Positions 36,024-47,605 are shown, counted from the first letter of the stretch. The stretch: 64,000 nt of DNA from Auriscalpium vulgare (GCA_019915015.1 JAHBBC010000008.1:1302001-1366000); one strand, 5' to 3'. The notes: a model not told the origin generated them from the sequence alone. A program made the numbers and translations.

Positions 36024-37509
36024 GACGACATGTCGCGTCACTGAATAGGTGACCCCATCGCCCCCAGTTGCTCACTTGGACGGCTCTACGTTCCATCCAA
36101 TCTCACGACATCTGTGACAAGTGGTTGGAACTCTGGTCCAAGCTTGCGAGCATTTGGAGAGACTAATCGGATGGTCGGAACACTGCTGTGCGATGCTGCG
36201 TCTCTGAAATTGTGTGAATGTTGACTTGTCAAAAGTGCGAAAATTGGCGAACGATTGCCTCGTAGCGCAGAGCGAGGAGTATCAGGGCTACCCATGATGC
36301 CACAGATTGAACTTTAGATATGACTGAGACAGGTCAATCTTTCACTTGCATATCACTACCTTCAACACCATTCACTATTCTCAGTACATGCAGACTCTCT
36401 ACTGCATTTCAAACTTCCATCAAGTAGAGGTTGTAGCCGCAGCAAATGGATACTAACATTAACTACATAATGATATTCACAGACCATTAGAAATGGAATC
36501 GTACCTGCCGTGCTTAGCACCGGCCCACTACCAGCAAGTCTTATGGTTTCGCCAAGCCGCACGCACAGCATCTGCGGGTGAAGTCCCCTCGCGGCCTCCC
36601 CTCTGGCTAGACTACGCCAGCCGCCGAGTATGCAGGCAACTTCCGCTCCCAGGCATAACGGGCAAACATGGACGTCAAGGACCGGCATTGTAGGGGCCTC
36701 GCACAGCGAGAAACCCCATGATTGCATCGTGCGTATGTCCCGCTCTCTTGATCTCACAGGGCATACTGACATATCTTTTTATTCCCCAGCACCCTGTATT
36801 CTCTGGGTGTTCGAGCGATGACAGCACAGGCTGCGGGAAGCGAATCGGCACCAGAGTACAGCCTGCAGACGACGACAACCTGCCAGCTTGGGTTGACTCC
36901 TGGATGTTGTCTATGGACATGCATGCAGCACGCTCATCAGCCTCGAAGCGCATTGGACACATCGGCAGCGCCTGAGAGCGCCGTTCTTCCAATGCTTCCG
37001 TCCCTCTGCCCCAAACTGTGTCGTTGGTACATTGCTCGCATATATTCCAACCGCGAGCTGAGCGTGTTTACCTAGGATTTCCCGCCAGTGGTAACAGCGC
37101 ACATGCGCGTCCACTCCACTGTCCAGCGCGGGCTTTGGTAGACACGCCGAATACCTTACTCAAGACCCGTGTTTTAATCGCGCAGGAGCTTCCGGCGCAT
37201 GGCTTCCGTACCCCGAGCGAGTATGTTGTGGACACGACGGTGGGGCACATGCACTGCTCCGGACAGGTATCATCAGGATAACTTGCCGCTGTCTCTAGCC
37301 TGAGCGGGCGGCAGGTGTCTGTGCATATAGGCGGACTTATGATTAGCTGCATGAGTTCGCTCCTGTACACTGCAGGCAATTCAATTGCCTGTGGGTGACG
37401 CAGGGCCACTACACATACGCGCGCATATACTTGCTTGCACACATTTGATTTATCGTGGCAACGGATCGTGAGCAGCACGTATTCGCGTTCAAATCAAACT
37501 AGAGCCACC

Positions 37510-37993
37510 AATGATGCGGGAATACAGGCTGTCCAGGACGCTCAGGGATGCACCATGAACCCAGACATGGCTCTCTCCCTCTCCGCGAGCTACTTCGATT
37601 GGAGTTACAGAGGATACAGCAGCTCTGTATGAGCTAATCAACGGGTAATTGCCAAAGGTAAGCGGACAAAGCCACATACCAAGCTATGAAATTGCCAAAA
37701 ACGTAGCGTCAGCACATCACAGCTTACCAGTACCGGTGCGGCACTGGCAAGGAAATGAAACGCACGGGGAGGATATACATCCGAAAGACTAGGCGAGGAG
37801 CGCAAAAGACCATGATGAGATGAGCAACGTGGGTAGTAGCGGACGGCGACACTGGATGGACATAACTGTCGTAAGGAAAGGAGAGCTTGCGGTCCATTGC
37901 GCCCTGCGTCGCTTTATATATGCCGCGGGTTGTTTGGCTGTGAGCAGGAAGCCCAACATGCGGGGGGCGCGTCGGGCGCGTCTGAGTCACGTG
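37510..37993 (-). repeat. Conserved promoter module, copy 5
   Basis: CACGTG is at 37988-37993. The inverted pair is TTTGGCT (37933-37939) and AGCCCAACA (a mismatch in the second half). A strong TATA box, rc TATATAAAG, is at about 37912-37921. The start context is CTCATCATGGTCTTTTGC (ATG 37813-37811). A GTGCGT donor follows about 48 bases into the frame. The 3' element, rc AATGATGCGGGAATAC, is at 37510-37525 and in one frame encodes LYSRII. Confidence 0.6.
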
Positions 37994-40073
37994 GGCGTTC
38001 GAGGAGGCCGCGCGGCCTGTTCACCGCGACATCCGTAGCTCTTGTCTCATACATACTCCCAGCGCCTGCGCTTCCGCTGACGTTTTCGACAGGCATCTTG
38101 CACCCCTCTTTGCTGTTTCATGACCACGGGAGCAGGGCGCAACGCGGCGTAGCGTTGGCCAGATGAACACGCGCGACGTTCACGGGCTCGCAGCGCAGTC
38201 CCACAGAGCATTCGACGGGGCAGACGAATATGATGGTGGGCACTGCATGAAGGTGTGTCGGTGGTCTTCAAACCCAGTCACCGCTCTGACAGCTCACTCA
38301 GATACCCGTCGGCCTACTATGTGTACACAGTCCAATTGGAACGTCTGCGCTTCAAACTGTTGATTTTGCCGTCTGTGAGCTCGCTCATTACCCACTGACG
38401 TCTCAGCGCTGCTCACCACGCACTTTCTACCGCCAATTCGGCTCCTCAGACTTCGTGTCTTGGAAAGCATTGATGCGCCGCCCGCCTCGATCCGTAACGC
38501 CGGCTTTAGGACGCGTTCGCTGGCTGGTGTACGTTGATGAGCGAGAGGCTGGCTAGTAAATCGAGGTGCGCCGCAATATCCAGGCCATGGGATCACGCTG
38601 ACCGCTTCTGCTAGTGCTAGTGCAATTCCGCGCGCCAGTGATCACACCACGCGCCGCATCCACCTGAGATTCGGCGGCGATATTCTCTTCCAACCATCGT
38701 CGGCGGTGTTCGACGCAACGCACGCACGCATCGCCTTGGCCGTCTTGCCCCTGCCAGTCCCAGAATATAGCACCCATGGCAACGCTGCGATCTTCCCGCA
38801 GTCGACTTCAGGAGACGATGCTTCATTGCGCATGGACACTCTCAGGTGCGTCGGTCATCGTCAGCTCGTTGTGGTTGCTCATCAAGTCCTATACAGCGAT
38901 ACAGCGCGCGTGCGCATCGCAGGATCCCTTGCATCACCCCACATCTTGCGGTCGAGGAGCATATCCGCTCTTACGCCAATTAAGCACCGTCGATGCCGTG
39001 CGCGTTCTTCTCGTAGAGGTACGCACGGCGTCAACCACGAAGGCGTTTGTGCTCACCGAGTCCAACGGTTGTCCACGAATGCATACACGCATGCACACGT
39101 TGCGCATCCGGCGGATCCTATCATCCCACTTTCTCTACAATCCATACTCTTTGGAGATTATGCGACCGTATCTCGGGGACTGGACTGCGAGGTGAGTTGC
39201 TTCGATTCGTAATTGCGGGCGACGGATTTACTTACACAGCACGTCTGCGCAGTACAATCGACGTGAGGCATACACGCCCTCACCCTGCGTTATCTGCGTC
39301 GCGTGCACAGCGCGTTCTTGCGTTCTACAGGCAGAGTGAGTCGAGCTGTCTCTCCTGTGTCCCTCCTCACAGATGTTTCTCTTTCAGCTCGACTTCGATT
39401 CTCGCGCTCTCGAGATTGAACCGGAGGTATGCCCTGCGAGATTCCATGGTGTGGTTGTATGCGCCCGCAGGAATCGCCCCGCGTGCGAACGACGCAACTG
39501 CTCGCAGCCCGTTGACGAAGATACGTATACGGTCCACGATGTCGACGGTCCGAGGCGGCGCTGAGCGCTACGACGTTTGCGTGCAAGGTGCGCATCATTT
39601 GGCCTTGTGTGCGCCAATCACTGACGGCGGGGTAGCTTTAATGCAGCGCTCAAGGCATACCGTACTCAGTACTGTCTATTTCTGGACCGTTCGGCGGGCG
39701 GAATTCGAGCAGAGCGATGCGCGGAGAGCATTGCGAAGAGTATACAGGCTGAGAATACGGACGGGCTGGCGTATCCTTCAGCCGTGCAAGTGATACTGTA
39801 ACAGAGCCTACATTCCCCTGTTGGAGAACATATTGTTTTGACACGCCTCGACTCAATAGGCTTGATTGTCCGCGCTGTCTGGCGTACTGGCGCATGTTAT
39901 TGGCAGGCCTTGCCATTACTTCAGCTCCACATACTCGTTACCATGAAGAGACAATAACACGCTCGTGCATGCCCGCCGTAGTCGATAGCAGAAGTCCATT
40001 GCTTGCATACGGCAAATGAAATACGAGTCTGCAATTCAGCGGACATTGCGTACATGTAACAGCCTACGGGAAG
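37994..40073. other. Unassigned sequence between module copies 5 and 6
   Basis: Plus-strand open frames near 38706-39793 have ordinary composition and no recognisable domain. I see no reliable gene here, though spliced exons of a divergent gene starting from the module at 37990 cannot be excluded. Confidence 0.35.
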
Positions 40074-40651
40074 GATGATGCGAGATTACTGACTGCGTTC
40101 CTCCCTGATCACGCCACCCTCACTGCTCCGACGCCCCATCAGAAACGAGATTTCCTGGATGCAGCGCAGCGCCACAGTCAGCGGTCTGCGACGCACGACG
40201 CAGAGTTGTGCTAGCACTCACAGTTTTCCAGCCGTTCTTTCCGTACGCACGGTGTAACACACGTCTGTAGGCTGTGGCCTCGCACTGCCAATGGTAATGT
40301 CAAACTGTCGTCAGTGACATAGCACTGCTGGCAGGATGTATGCACATACCAGCCAGAACGGAGTGAAGATTTACTAGAGCAGATGGCGCCGCTTGGTGTG
40401 ATATGGAGCGCAATGCCGGTGTGGCGCAACAGAGAAGCAGAGGAAAGGGCCATGATGAGGAGCAGACTCGGAGGCGCATCGCGGCTGCAGTGGTCGGTGG
40501 GGTCGCACGGTAGCCTGCATGGTGACGGGGGGAACAGAGACGCGGATGCGCTGGAGGGACTCCCTGCGCGAGGTTATATATGCTGCGTGTGTCTGGTTGT
40601 AGAGTGGGAGCCAAATACCGCGGGGCGCGTCGAGCGCGTCAGCATCACGTG
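40074..40651 (-). repeat. Conserved promoter module, copy 6
   Basis: CACGTG is at 40646-40651. The pair is weakened on one side (TCTGGTT against AGCCAAATA at 40609-40617). The TATA box, rc CATATATAACC, is at 40573-40583. The start context is CTCATCATGGCCCTTTCC (ATG 40453-40451), opening an 80-codon frame to 40211 that resembles nothing known. The 3' element, rc GATGATGCGAGATTAC, is at 40074-40089. Confidence 0.6.
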
Positions 40652-41262
40652 TGGGTGCTCTGAATGCGGCGCCGCGGCGGAGGGTCGAGGGCAATGCGCT
40701 TGCTCCTCTTCCTTCCTCCTGCCATTGCACGGTTATCCTCAGCACTTGTTCACAAGCGACTGCAAGCAACATCCAGCGGCCAATATTCTCGGTCTGCCAG
40801 CGCACAGCAGGGGTACATGCGCAGCCCAAGTGCCGAGACGAAATTGAGCGACGCTTCGGACTACTTCAGAGTGCCAGACCGGGCGGTTGCCGCATTACTG
40901 AGTGGTGAGCATGCGGTGCCATTTGCTAGTAGCGGGTTCTCGTATTGCTTCAACCTTCTAGGAGGCTCTCCCTGGCACCTTCGATCTCACAGCAGTGCTC
41001 AGGCAAGTGTATTCCGACGTGAGGTCATCCGCACGCATGGCGCTATACTTATCTCGTTGTCGGCGAGCTTTGGTTGTCATATGAACTGCGGACATGTCAC
41101 CGTGCTCGCAATGAGACTGCTGGTGTAATGGATCTGCTCTACATATGCTCGAGTACAGCAACAACACTAAGGGCATGTAATTCAGGGATTCAACTACAGT
41201 GTGAGCAAGCGCGCGGGGAAACGATGATGCGATGCTACATACACGCAATGCGATTAATGGTA

Positions 41263-41777
41263 GATGATGGGAGAATACGCCAATAGATCAGTTCTTACGA
41301 CGACTAAGTAGGCATCGGAGAAGTCGTCAGCCGTGTTGCAAAGCCAGAAAGGAGGGCCAGAAGACCAACCAACGATCTTATCACTAAAAGGAAAAAGAAT
41401 GTTGATGCTACGTGCACAGAGCCCGGAAATGGCCTGACCGAGTCCGGAACACGACATAGCGGAGCCTGTCCAGCACCAAAAAAGATGCATGAGTGACGTT
41501 TGCACGGACGATATGCTCAGTACGTACCTATAAGACGTGTAGGGTCGTTTCGACGTTCCGGGACAGATCTTGGGAGGGAGAAAGGGCCATGCTGAGGAGT
41601 GCCGGTGCGCAGTATCGTGGCGGCGGCATGCAGGCAAAGCGGGCGTGGTGGTGGGATGACGGCAAGCAGCGGGCTGGGAGGAAGGAGGGGGCGACGAATT
41701 ATATAGCGCGGGCTGTTTGGCTGTAGGGCATGGGCCAAATGGAGCGCACGGACGTGTCGGCGCGTCGAGCGCACGTG
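41263..41777 (-). repeat. Conserved promoter module, copy 7
   Basis: CACGTG is at 41772-41777. TTTGGCT (41716-41722) and GGCCAAAT (41733-41740) form the pair. The TATA box, rc CTATATAATT, is at 41697-41706. The start context is CTCAGCATGGCCCTTTCT (ATG 41590-41588); this frame meets TAG after 20 codons, directly before a GTACGT donor. An open stretch resumes after a CTGGACAG acceptor. The 3' element, rc GATGATGGGAGAATAC, is at 41263-41278. Confidence 0.6.
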
Positions 41778-43013
41778 CAGATGGAGTCCGCCGCCGGTGG
41801 CCCTTATGCGTCTTTCCACCCACGCGCTGGCTGTTCACTCATACGTCGTCGCGCAGCGGAAGATAGCGACTTACCATCCTTTCTGCGCTGTCACCCGCTC
41901 ATGCAGTCTATCAGTGCCCAACAAGAGTCAAGGCGCCCGGTGCTGACCAAAGACCCATTCTAAAGACGAGAAGGCGGCACGCTGCAGCATCAACGGGGGC
42001 GGTGGTCGACGGAGAGTGATACCGGGCGGAGCGGTGCGCCGACCACAGAGACTCCCAGCACGAGTCGCCGCTGACGGCCCTCCGTCTCGTCGCGCATATA
42101 CCGCCGCGTTTCCCAGCCGAAGTACGCGCATATATATGCCGATTCTGGTACGTCGCGTTTCCCCCGGATTTCTTTTCATTGCTTGTAGGAGGGAGCGGAA
42201 GCCCTGATAGACCCACCTGCTCTCCCGACGTCGAAAAACAACATGCCAACAGCGGGCGTTGGGCGTTGGGCGTTGTGCGTTCCACAGAACACGTAGCGCG
42301 TCGACACTCCAGGCCTGCCCCGGGCCTCTGACAGGTCGACATAGTGTTCTCACGACGACTGAGAACTGAGCAGGATACGTGCCACATTCGTAGGTGTGCT
42401 GCGCCTTTTGAATGTCTAGCTGACTAGCGCATCTTGCAGCGAGTGACCGCCTGTCACTACCCCACGGCTAGAAATCGGCATCATAGGCTTGGACACGTTG
42501 CGTTCATAGGCCTGGCATCCGATTCATGGAACACAACACCGTTGACGAGCCGATGGGTGGGTATCCTAGGCCATCTTTCCCGCGCCGTCTGTCTGGTCTG
42601 CTTGATAAATCGCACAGGACGCGCCAGCGTGGCCTCTACCCGCGTGCGTCGCGTCTTGCGATCCTCGATCTCGTTCATTTCTACGCCGTCGTCAAAAAGA
42701 CGAGGGGGAGTTCAACGAAGCGGATGCGGCGGAGGTCACTGCCTAGTGTCATCCGTTGCACATCATGCTCGCTCGTGTACTCGCCCTGCGGGGGGCGTCG
42801 ATCCCGAGTCCACTTTCCTTTCACAAACAGGCTGCTCTCAAGTTCTGTTTCAGACCGTTTGGTGTGTCTGCCGTTCGACGCATAGCAGCAATATATCACG
42901 CCGCGCTTTACGCGGCGCCCAGTATTCCGATAGAGTCATATAATTAGTGTTCATGTACTCAAAACATCGCTGGCGCGCATCAAAGACAATAGAGTGCATT
43001 TACAACCGTAATC

Positions 43014-43521
43014 GATGATGCGAGGATACCAGTGAACTCCATGACGCACGTCCCAGGCCATTGCTACCCGTGTCCACGTCAAAAGCTGAGAGTGCCAGAC
43101 AGTATCTAAGCACGACGTGGAGCGAATTGAGCAGAGGAGCGACTGACGAGATGGTAGACGCCTCAACCGGTGCTAGTTCGACTGAAGGTCCCGTTTCGAC
43201 GCGACTATGCTGTTACAAGTCAATCTACGAGAGTCCTAGACAGCGAGTAGAGTGCTGGGTGGATGCACGTACTCAGCTCACAGAACAATGCACCATCTAC
43301 AGGGGAGGCGGAGAAAAGGGCCATGGTGAGGAGCAGGGCAGGCACGAAGCGCTGCGTGGAGTCGGAGTACTAGTCGGCTGGCGGGCATGGTGGTCGTCGA
43401 GCGCAAGAGGGCGCAGGGACGCTATCATTACCGCCGATGTCTCTGCAGGCTTATATACGACGGGGTTGTTTGGCTGTAGGTGAGGAGACAAACACCGATC
43501 GCGACGCGTCTACATCACGTG
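43014..43521 (-). repeat. Conserved promoter module, copy 8
   Basis: CACGTG is at 43516-43521. TTTGGCT is at 43469-43475 and its partner is degenerate (AGACAAACA). The TATA box, rc TATATAAG, is at 43450-43457. The start context is CTCACCATGGCCCTTTTC (ATG 43324-43322), with a GTACGTG donor about 50 bases on. The 3' element, rc GATGATGCGAGGATAC, is at 43014-43029. Confidence 0.6.
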
Positions 43522-43859
43522 GGCATCGGTTCGGCTTCCGGCTTCCGACGCGGCCTCTCGTTCTTGCTCTTGCTCTTGTTGCTCGTGCTCCTCTGCCTCC
43601 AACTCTACGCAATGTTCCGCGCATACGGGGTAGGCCGTAGTCTCTCCTACCGTCTACTAGCTGTCGCTTACACCCACCTCTGCGCATAGATTACCTTCAG
43701 CGCGGCCGACGACCAACCGCCAGCGCATAGTAGCAACAAACGCGCTCTGCAGGTCCGACACGAACGCCATCGCTCAACTCGACAACATGCGATACAATGC
43801 GACCGATTCTGGCTCCTGGGTGGCTGGTTCAGGTCTGTGGTTGATGGTACTGTGGAGTC

Positions 43860-44110
43860 GTCAGGAGGACGACGTACCAGGTGCGTTGCCCCGTCCTTGT
43901 GCTGGTTGGCTTTTGACTGACCGAACTCGCCTAGATTTTGTGATTGTCTACTCGTGGTCAATATATGCGCTGGAATCTGGATGGCATTGATCCTGCTGGA
44001 CGACACGGTGAAGACGAAGGACGATAGCCCAGGTGCGCCGCCCCGTCCCGTCGATGTGCTGGTCGGCAGTTGACTGACCGAACTCGCCTAAATTTTGTAG
44101 TCGCCGCCTC
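43860..44110 (+). repeat. Tandem duplication of an intron and its exon edges
   Basis: Two copies of about 80 bp share GGACGA...CCAGGTGCG, CCCCGTCC and TTGACTGACCGAACTCGCCTA. Copy two reads as an intron from GTGCGC (44032) to TTTTGTAG (44100). In copy one, starting at GTGCGT (43881), the corresponding end reads TTTTGTGA, so its acceptor is lost. It implies a plus-strand spliced gene here, whose exons I could not assemble. Confidence 0.5.
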
Positions 44111-44346
44111 CCATGGTCAAAAAGACGCACAGGACGTCATAGAGTCTGCTGGACGACGCGATGCTGACGCAGCATCGCAGGCCCAGCGGTATTCTCCTCC
44201 TAATCCTGCAACCGCCGCGTTTCGAATGAGCCGCGGTCACAGAAATTCGCTGCAGGAGTGCGGGCGAGTCTGTGCTCGGACCTTGACGTTGGCGGCAAGT
44301 ATCGAGCCACCGTTGATGGCGTTACATGTGGGGAGCGGAAAGAAAG

Positions 44347-44495
44347 ACCATGGCGATAGTAAGGATGAGGAGATCGTGGAGCAAGTTTCAAGAGGCATTT
44401 GGGTGAATTGGCGGTGCGGTTTGTCTTATAAGGACAGCAGTGATTGTGTGTAGGGGGGAAGCCAAAGAATGCAGGCGACGCGTTGCGCGCACGTG
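44347..44495 (-). repeat. Conserved promoter module, copy 9 (most degenerate)
   Basis: CACGTG is at 44490-44495. Only one half of the pair is clear (AGCCAAAGA, about 44460-44468; the other half reads TGATTGT). The TATA box, rc CTTATAAG, is near 44425-44432. The start context is CGCCATGGTCTTTCTTTCC (ATG 44349-44347), followed by TAA after nine codons. No 3' element was found. Confidence 0.45.
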
Positions 44496-44663
44496 GTAAC
44501 ATTCGGGCTGTGCTGGCAGTCGGGTTCGACCGACACGCGTTCTCTGACTCAGGATGTCTTCCCCGCTCTTCTTAGCGCACAGCCTACTAGCGACTCATCA
44601 TAACTGCCCGACACCGTCTGTGGTCAACGTGGTCGACGGTCCCGGTCAATTGCCGAGAAGAAG

Positions 44664-45047
44664 TTGGAGCTGCGCTCGCAGGTAGAGGGCCCTTCAGTAT
44701 CTCCAGGTGTGCTGCATGTCCGCCTTTCCCACGTCCAGGCTGACACAGACGATAATTTCATAGTACAAGAGACCTGTGCTCACGCTCCTAACGCCATACC
44801 GATTGCACTCATGTGGGTCAGAGTCGGTAGTTCGTCGCAAGGTGCGCCGGGCCAGATCACTTCATCGCGAATGATCTTGCTCATACGATCTGCAATCGTA
44901 CACTTTCAGGGCTTTCCTTCAATAGTTGACGTCGACTTAAGGATCGGGATACTTCACAGCCTTTGTTCTTCCTTCGTGGCTTCAATCGTGCAAGCTCCCA
45001 CTCACGCGCTGGTCGGAATGCGCTTGGACCCCAGCGCGCCGACCTGA
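44664..45047 (+). pseudogene. Exon-intron remnant related to 48000-48330
   Basis: An intron-like segment from GTGCGCCGGG (44843) to CACTTTCAG (44911) aligns with 48232-48292 (GTGCGCTAGG ... CACTTCCAG), sharing CTTCA, ATCG, GAATGATC and an AGGGC start to the next exon. Upstream peptides in the two loci are only weakly similar. The present frame is open for 127 codons but has no known domain. It is probably a decayed duplicate pair of an unrecognised plus-strand gene. Confidence 0.35.
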
Positions 45048-45719
45048 CCAGATGAGGTGCGCCGCATCTTTCACGTTCTCCCTTACATGCTGGCCATTGT
45101 CTGACCGGACGACGCGCAGCGCACGCCACGGACAAGCGATCCCGGCGTTATTCCCCAACACGAATGGTGCCTCTTATCAGATATCGGTGTAGACCACGGC
45201 ATATCCTGGCAACGATCTACTGGTTCCACACACGAAGGACGGACGTCACAAAGGTCGGACACCTGTCATACGGGATATAAAGGTGCATTCAGTAGGTCCG
45301 TCCATCAACACGCGCACACGTCAGCGTGGCTTACAAACGTTGTTCAGGCTTCATCTGCGTGGACTCCACGCGTGCCACGACCAATAGCGTGCGGCGGACT
45401 CCCATGCGTGCGCTCGCCACAATCACGTAGCGCTGCGCAGCTCGCCACCGGCACGAGGACCCTGGCTCCGATGAGCCCATCATAGGCGCGGACATGCTGC
45501 AACGCCTCCCTCCGCAAGGCCTGCCACATTCCCGAGGTCGTCGAGAGTCGATCGGCGCATGACGTTGTTCAAGCACGTCTCCATCGCGCGGTGGCGGACT
45601 GTCCTTATATTTCAACGTGTTGTATACCCACGAGAAATACAAGGTGTCGTCCATCAAATTGTGGCTCTAGCCATTGCATCGCTTGTTGTGCTCTATTGTG
45701 TTTGTGTGTGATCATAAAG

Positions 45720-45964
45720 CGCTTGCCCCTTGCCGCTTTACCTTTCAGCCTCTCATCCTCCACAATCATCTCTGGTGCAGACACGATCGACTCTACCCCA
45801 GACGGTGAGGGCCAGGCGGACGACGAGACCATCTCATTCTCGCGCTCGCTTGCCGCTTGCTGCTTTACCTTTCACCCTCTCATCCGTCACAATCATCTCC
45901 GGTACAGACACGATCAACGTCACACCAGACGGCGCGGGCCAAGCGGACGACGAGGACATCTGAT
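45720..45964 (+). repeat. Two ~115-bp direct repeats upstream of F-box gene 1
   Basis: 45720-45839 and 45845-45964 match well. Both encode a similar peptide, PDGEGQADDE in the first and PDGAGQADDE in the second, as would a short acidic exon of the kind that precedes the F-box domain in the genes at 49020 and 55626. The first copy carries a CCTTTCAG acceptor; the second reads CCTTTCAC at the same place. Confidence 0.55.
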
Positions 45965-45991
45965 TCGACGTAGGCAATATACCCCGGCTTC

Positions 45992-47605
45992 ATGCACAAC
46001 CAAGTTACCCTATCACGCCCCTCCCCATCTTCTGAAATCACCTTCCCGTCCACACTCTTCCCGGTGTCAGCTACACCCATTGTCTCCCGCATTCCTCCGG
46101 AGCTCCTCTCATGCATATTCATAATACTCTCCGTCATCGAGCCGCCCAGACCGGGCCCCCCCACTCGGACCCTCGGCTGGATCCGCAGCGCGACGCATGT
46201 GTGCCGCAGGTGGCGATACATTGCGCTCGCGCGCCCCCTCCTCTGGTCTGTGCTCACCATACCGCTTCTCAGCGATAGAGGGGCTATAGAGGTTCTTGCA
46301 CGTGCGAAAGAAAGTCCTCTGTACGTCGATGCTTTCGTCGACGTCTCTGAAGCCCCACCCTACCGTACGGCAGAATTTGTGACCAATCTCATCGCGAGGA
46401 CGCGGGTCTTGCGTGTCAGCTCGGAGTTCATAACGCTGCGCATTTCCGCACTACTCAACGCACCTGCACCCATGTTGGAGACGCTCGAAGTCACCATGCA
46501 AAAGGCACCCAAAACGAAGACGATAAACGCAGCCGGGTTCCTCAGCAAGAGCGCACCAAAGCTCCGAACCCTGCGGGTGCTCGGGGACGGTTTGTGGCTT
46601 CCGTGGGCGTCGCCAGTGCTGCGCCAGCTGGTGAGCCTAGAGGTGACATGCAGCGACTTTTGGCACCTGGAGATTAGATTATTGGCCTCGGTCGGCCAGG
46701 TTCTACGCGCCCTAGGGCATATGTCCAATCTAGAGGATCTCGTGCTGTTCCTGGCTTTTCGTCCGGAGAAGATAGACGGACAGGAGCGTGTCGCTCTACC
46801 TCGCTTAAGGAAACTGGATCTGAAGGGCCCATTGGACTGCGCAATACCCTTTTTGCAGGAGTTGATCTTGCCGGCAGGCGCAACGCTCCAAATGCGCGTC
46901 ATGGACAAACAGTTTACAGAGCCATTTGCGATGAAGCCTGAAGATATTGGCGCATTATTCGATGCGATCTCCTCGTCGCACCCGTTGTACGGTGAGACGG
47001 TCACATCGTTGGACATTTCCTATTCCACAGATCCCCCTCGCTCAATGTTCGAAATGGAGGAAACTCTGCCGACGAAAATAGTCATTGCCGCGTTACGCCA
47101 GTCAGATGCTCGTGATTGTCCTTGGACCTTACTGGAATTTCCGCGCGGAAGCGTCATGTCGATGTTGGGATTGCTTGTCACGGCAGCGACTCGTCTTTCC
47201 TCGCCTGCATACCTGCGAGAGCTCCGCATGTTAATCGAAGACTGCGATGAGGCGACTTGGCGCTCCATTCTCAATATGACAATCAGCGTACAGGAGATCC
47301 ACGCCACACGCAGTCTTTCCTCGGTATGCTCCGTTCTGTGCCCTGCGGATGGTCATGCCATTCTGGCGCCCCAACTGAAAACGCTGGTGTTGCATGGCAT
47401 TGTTTCAACATCGGAAGACACAAATAACGCTGCAAGCTCTGGCCTAGAGTACCCGTGGTCGATGGTTGCAAGATGTCTTGCTGCCCGTGCCAAAAAGGGA
47501 ACGAACCTTGAACGACTCGACGTAACGAATTGCAGTATCACCAAAAACAGCGCGAGGATCTTGGCGCAGGTTGTCCCGGGTATGCAAGTGGTAGTGCAGA
47601 CCTAA
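45992..47605 (+). CDS. F-box protein 1
   Basis: The F-box-like domain is near residues 30-85 (SRIPPELLSCIFIILSVIEP, then TLGWIRSATHVCRRWRYIAL). It would recruit the SCF ubiquitin ligase through Skp1. The rest is a long leucine-rich region with a conserved ending (DVTNCSITKNSARILAQVVP). It is a paralogue of the genes at 49020 and 55626 but lacks their terminal YVWVGTEEGPWFER exon; here the frame stops at 47603-47605. The start at 45992 is the first in-frame Met, but an upstream acidic exon from the repeats at 45720 may belong to it. The substrate is unknown. Confidence 0.8.
   Translation: MHNQVTLSRPSPSSEITFPSTLFPVSATPIVSRIPPELLSCIFIILSVIEPPRPGPPTRTLGWIRSATHVCRRWRYIALARPLLWSVLTIPLLSDRGAIEVLARAKESPLYVDAFVDVSEAPPYRTAEFVTNLIARTRVLRVSSEFITLRISALLNAPAPMLETLEVTMQKAPKTKTINAAGFLSKSAPKLRTLRVLGDGLWLPWASPVLRQLVSLEVTCSDFWHLEIRLLASVGQVLRALGHMSNLEDLVLFLAFRPEKIDGQERVALPRLRKLDLKGPLDCAIPFLQELILPAGATLQMRVMDKQFTEPFAMKPEDIGALFDAISSSHPLYGETVTSLDISYSTDPPRSMFEMEETLPTKIVIAALRQSDARDCPWTLLEFPRGSVMSMLGLLVTAATRLSSPAYLRELRMLIEDCDEATWRSILNMTISVQEIHATRSLSSVCSVLCPADGHAILAPQLKTLVLHGIVSTSEDTNNAASSGLEYPWSMVARCLAARAKKGTNLERLDVTNCSITKNSARILAQVVPGMQVVVQT

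Larger units (their letters stand above)
33263..36539 (+). mobile_element. Hairpin-ended element, large copy A (3277 bp), holds an LTR element
   Basis: The ends are TTACGATTCCCTTGAATCG and CCCACTACCAGCAAGT. It is nearly identical, in reverse orientation, to 60725-63125 over its whole length apart from an extra 876 bp that is accounted for by the LTR element at 34932-36023. It has subterminal hairpins at both ends, an inverted CTACGTCA/TGACGTCA region, a tRNA-like segment at 33668-33726 and an internal CCTGGCGGCC/GGCCGGCCAGG hairpin (about 33930-33975). A 134-codon frame at 34192-34596 is preserved in both copies but resembles nothing I know. No transposase is recognised, so it is probably non-autonomous. 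Confidence 0.8.

Noticed and set aside
1516..44495. Pheromone precursor or hydrophobin family behind the promoter modules
   Set aside because: No CaaX ending and no eight-cysteine hydrophobin pattern in any of the short frames.
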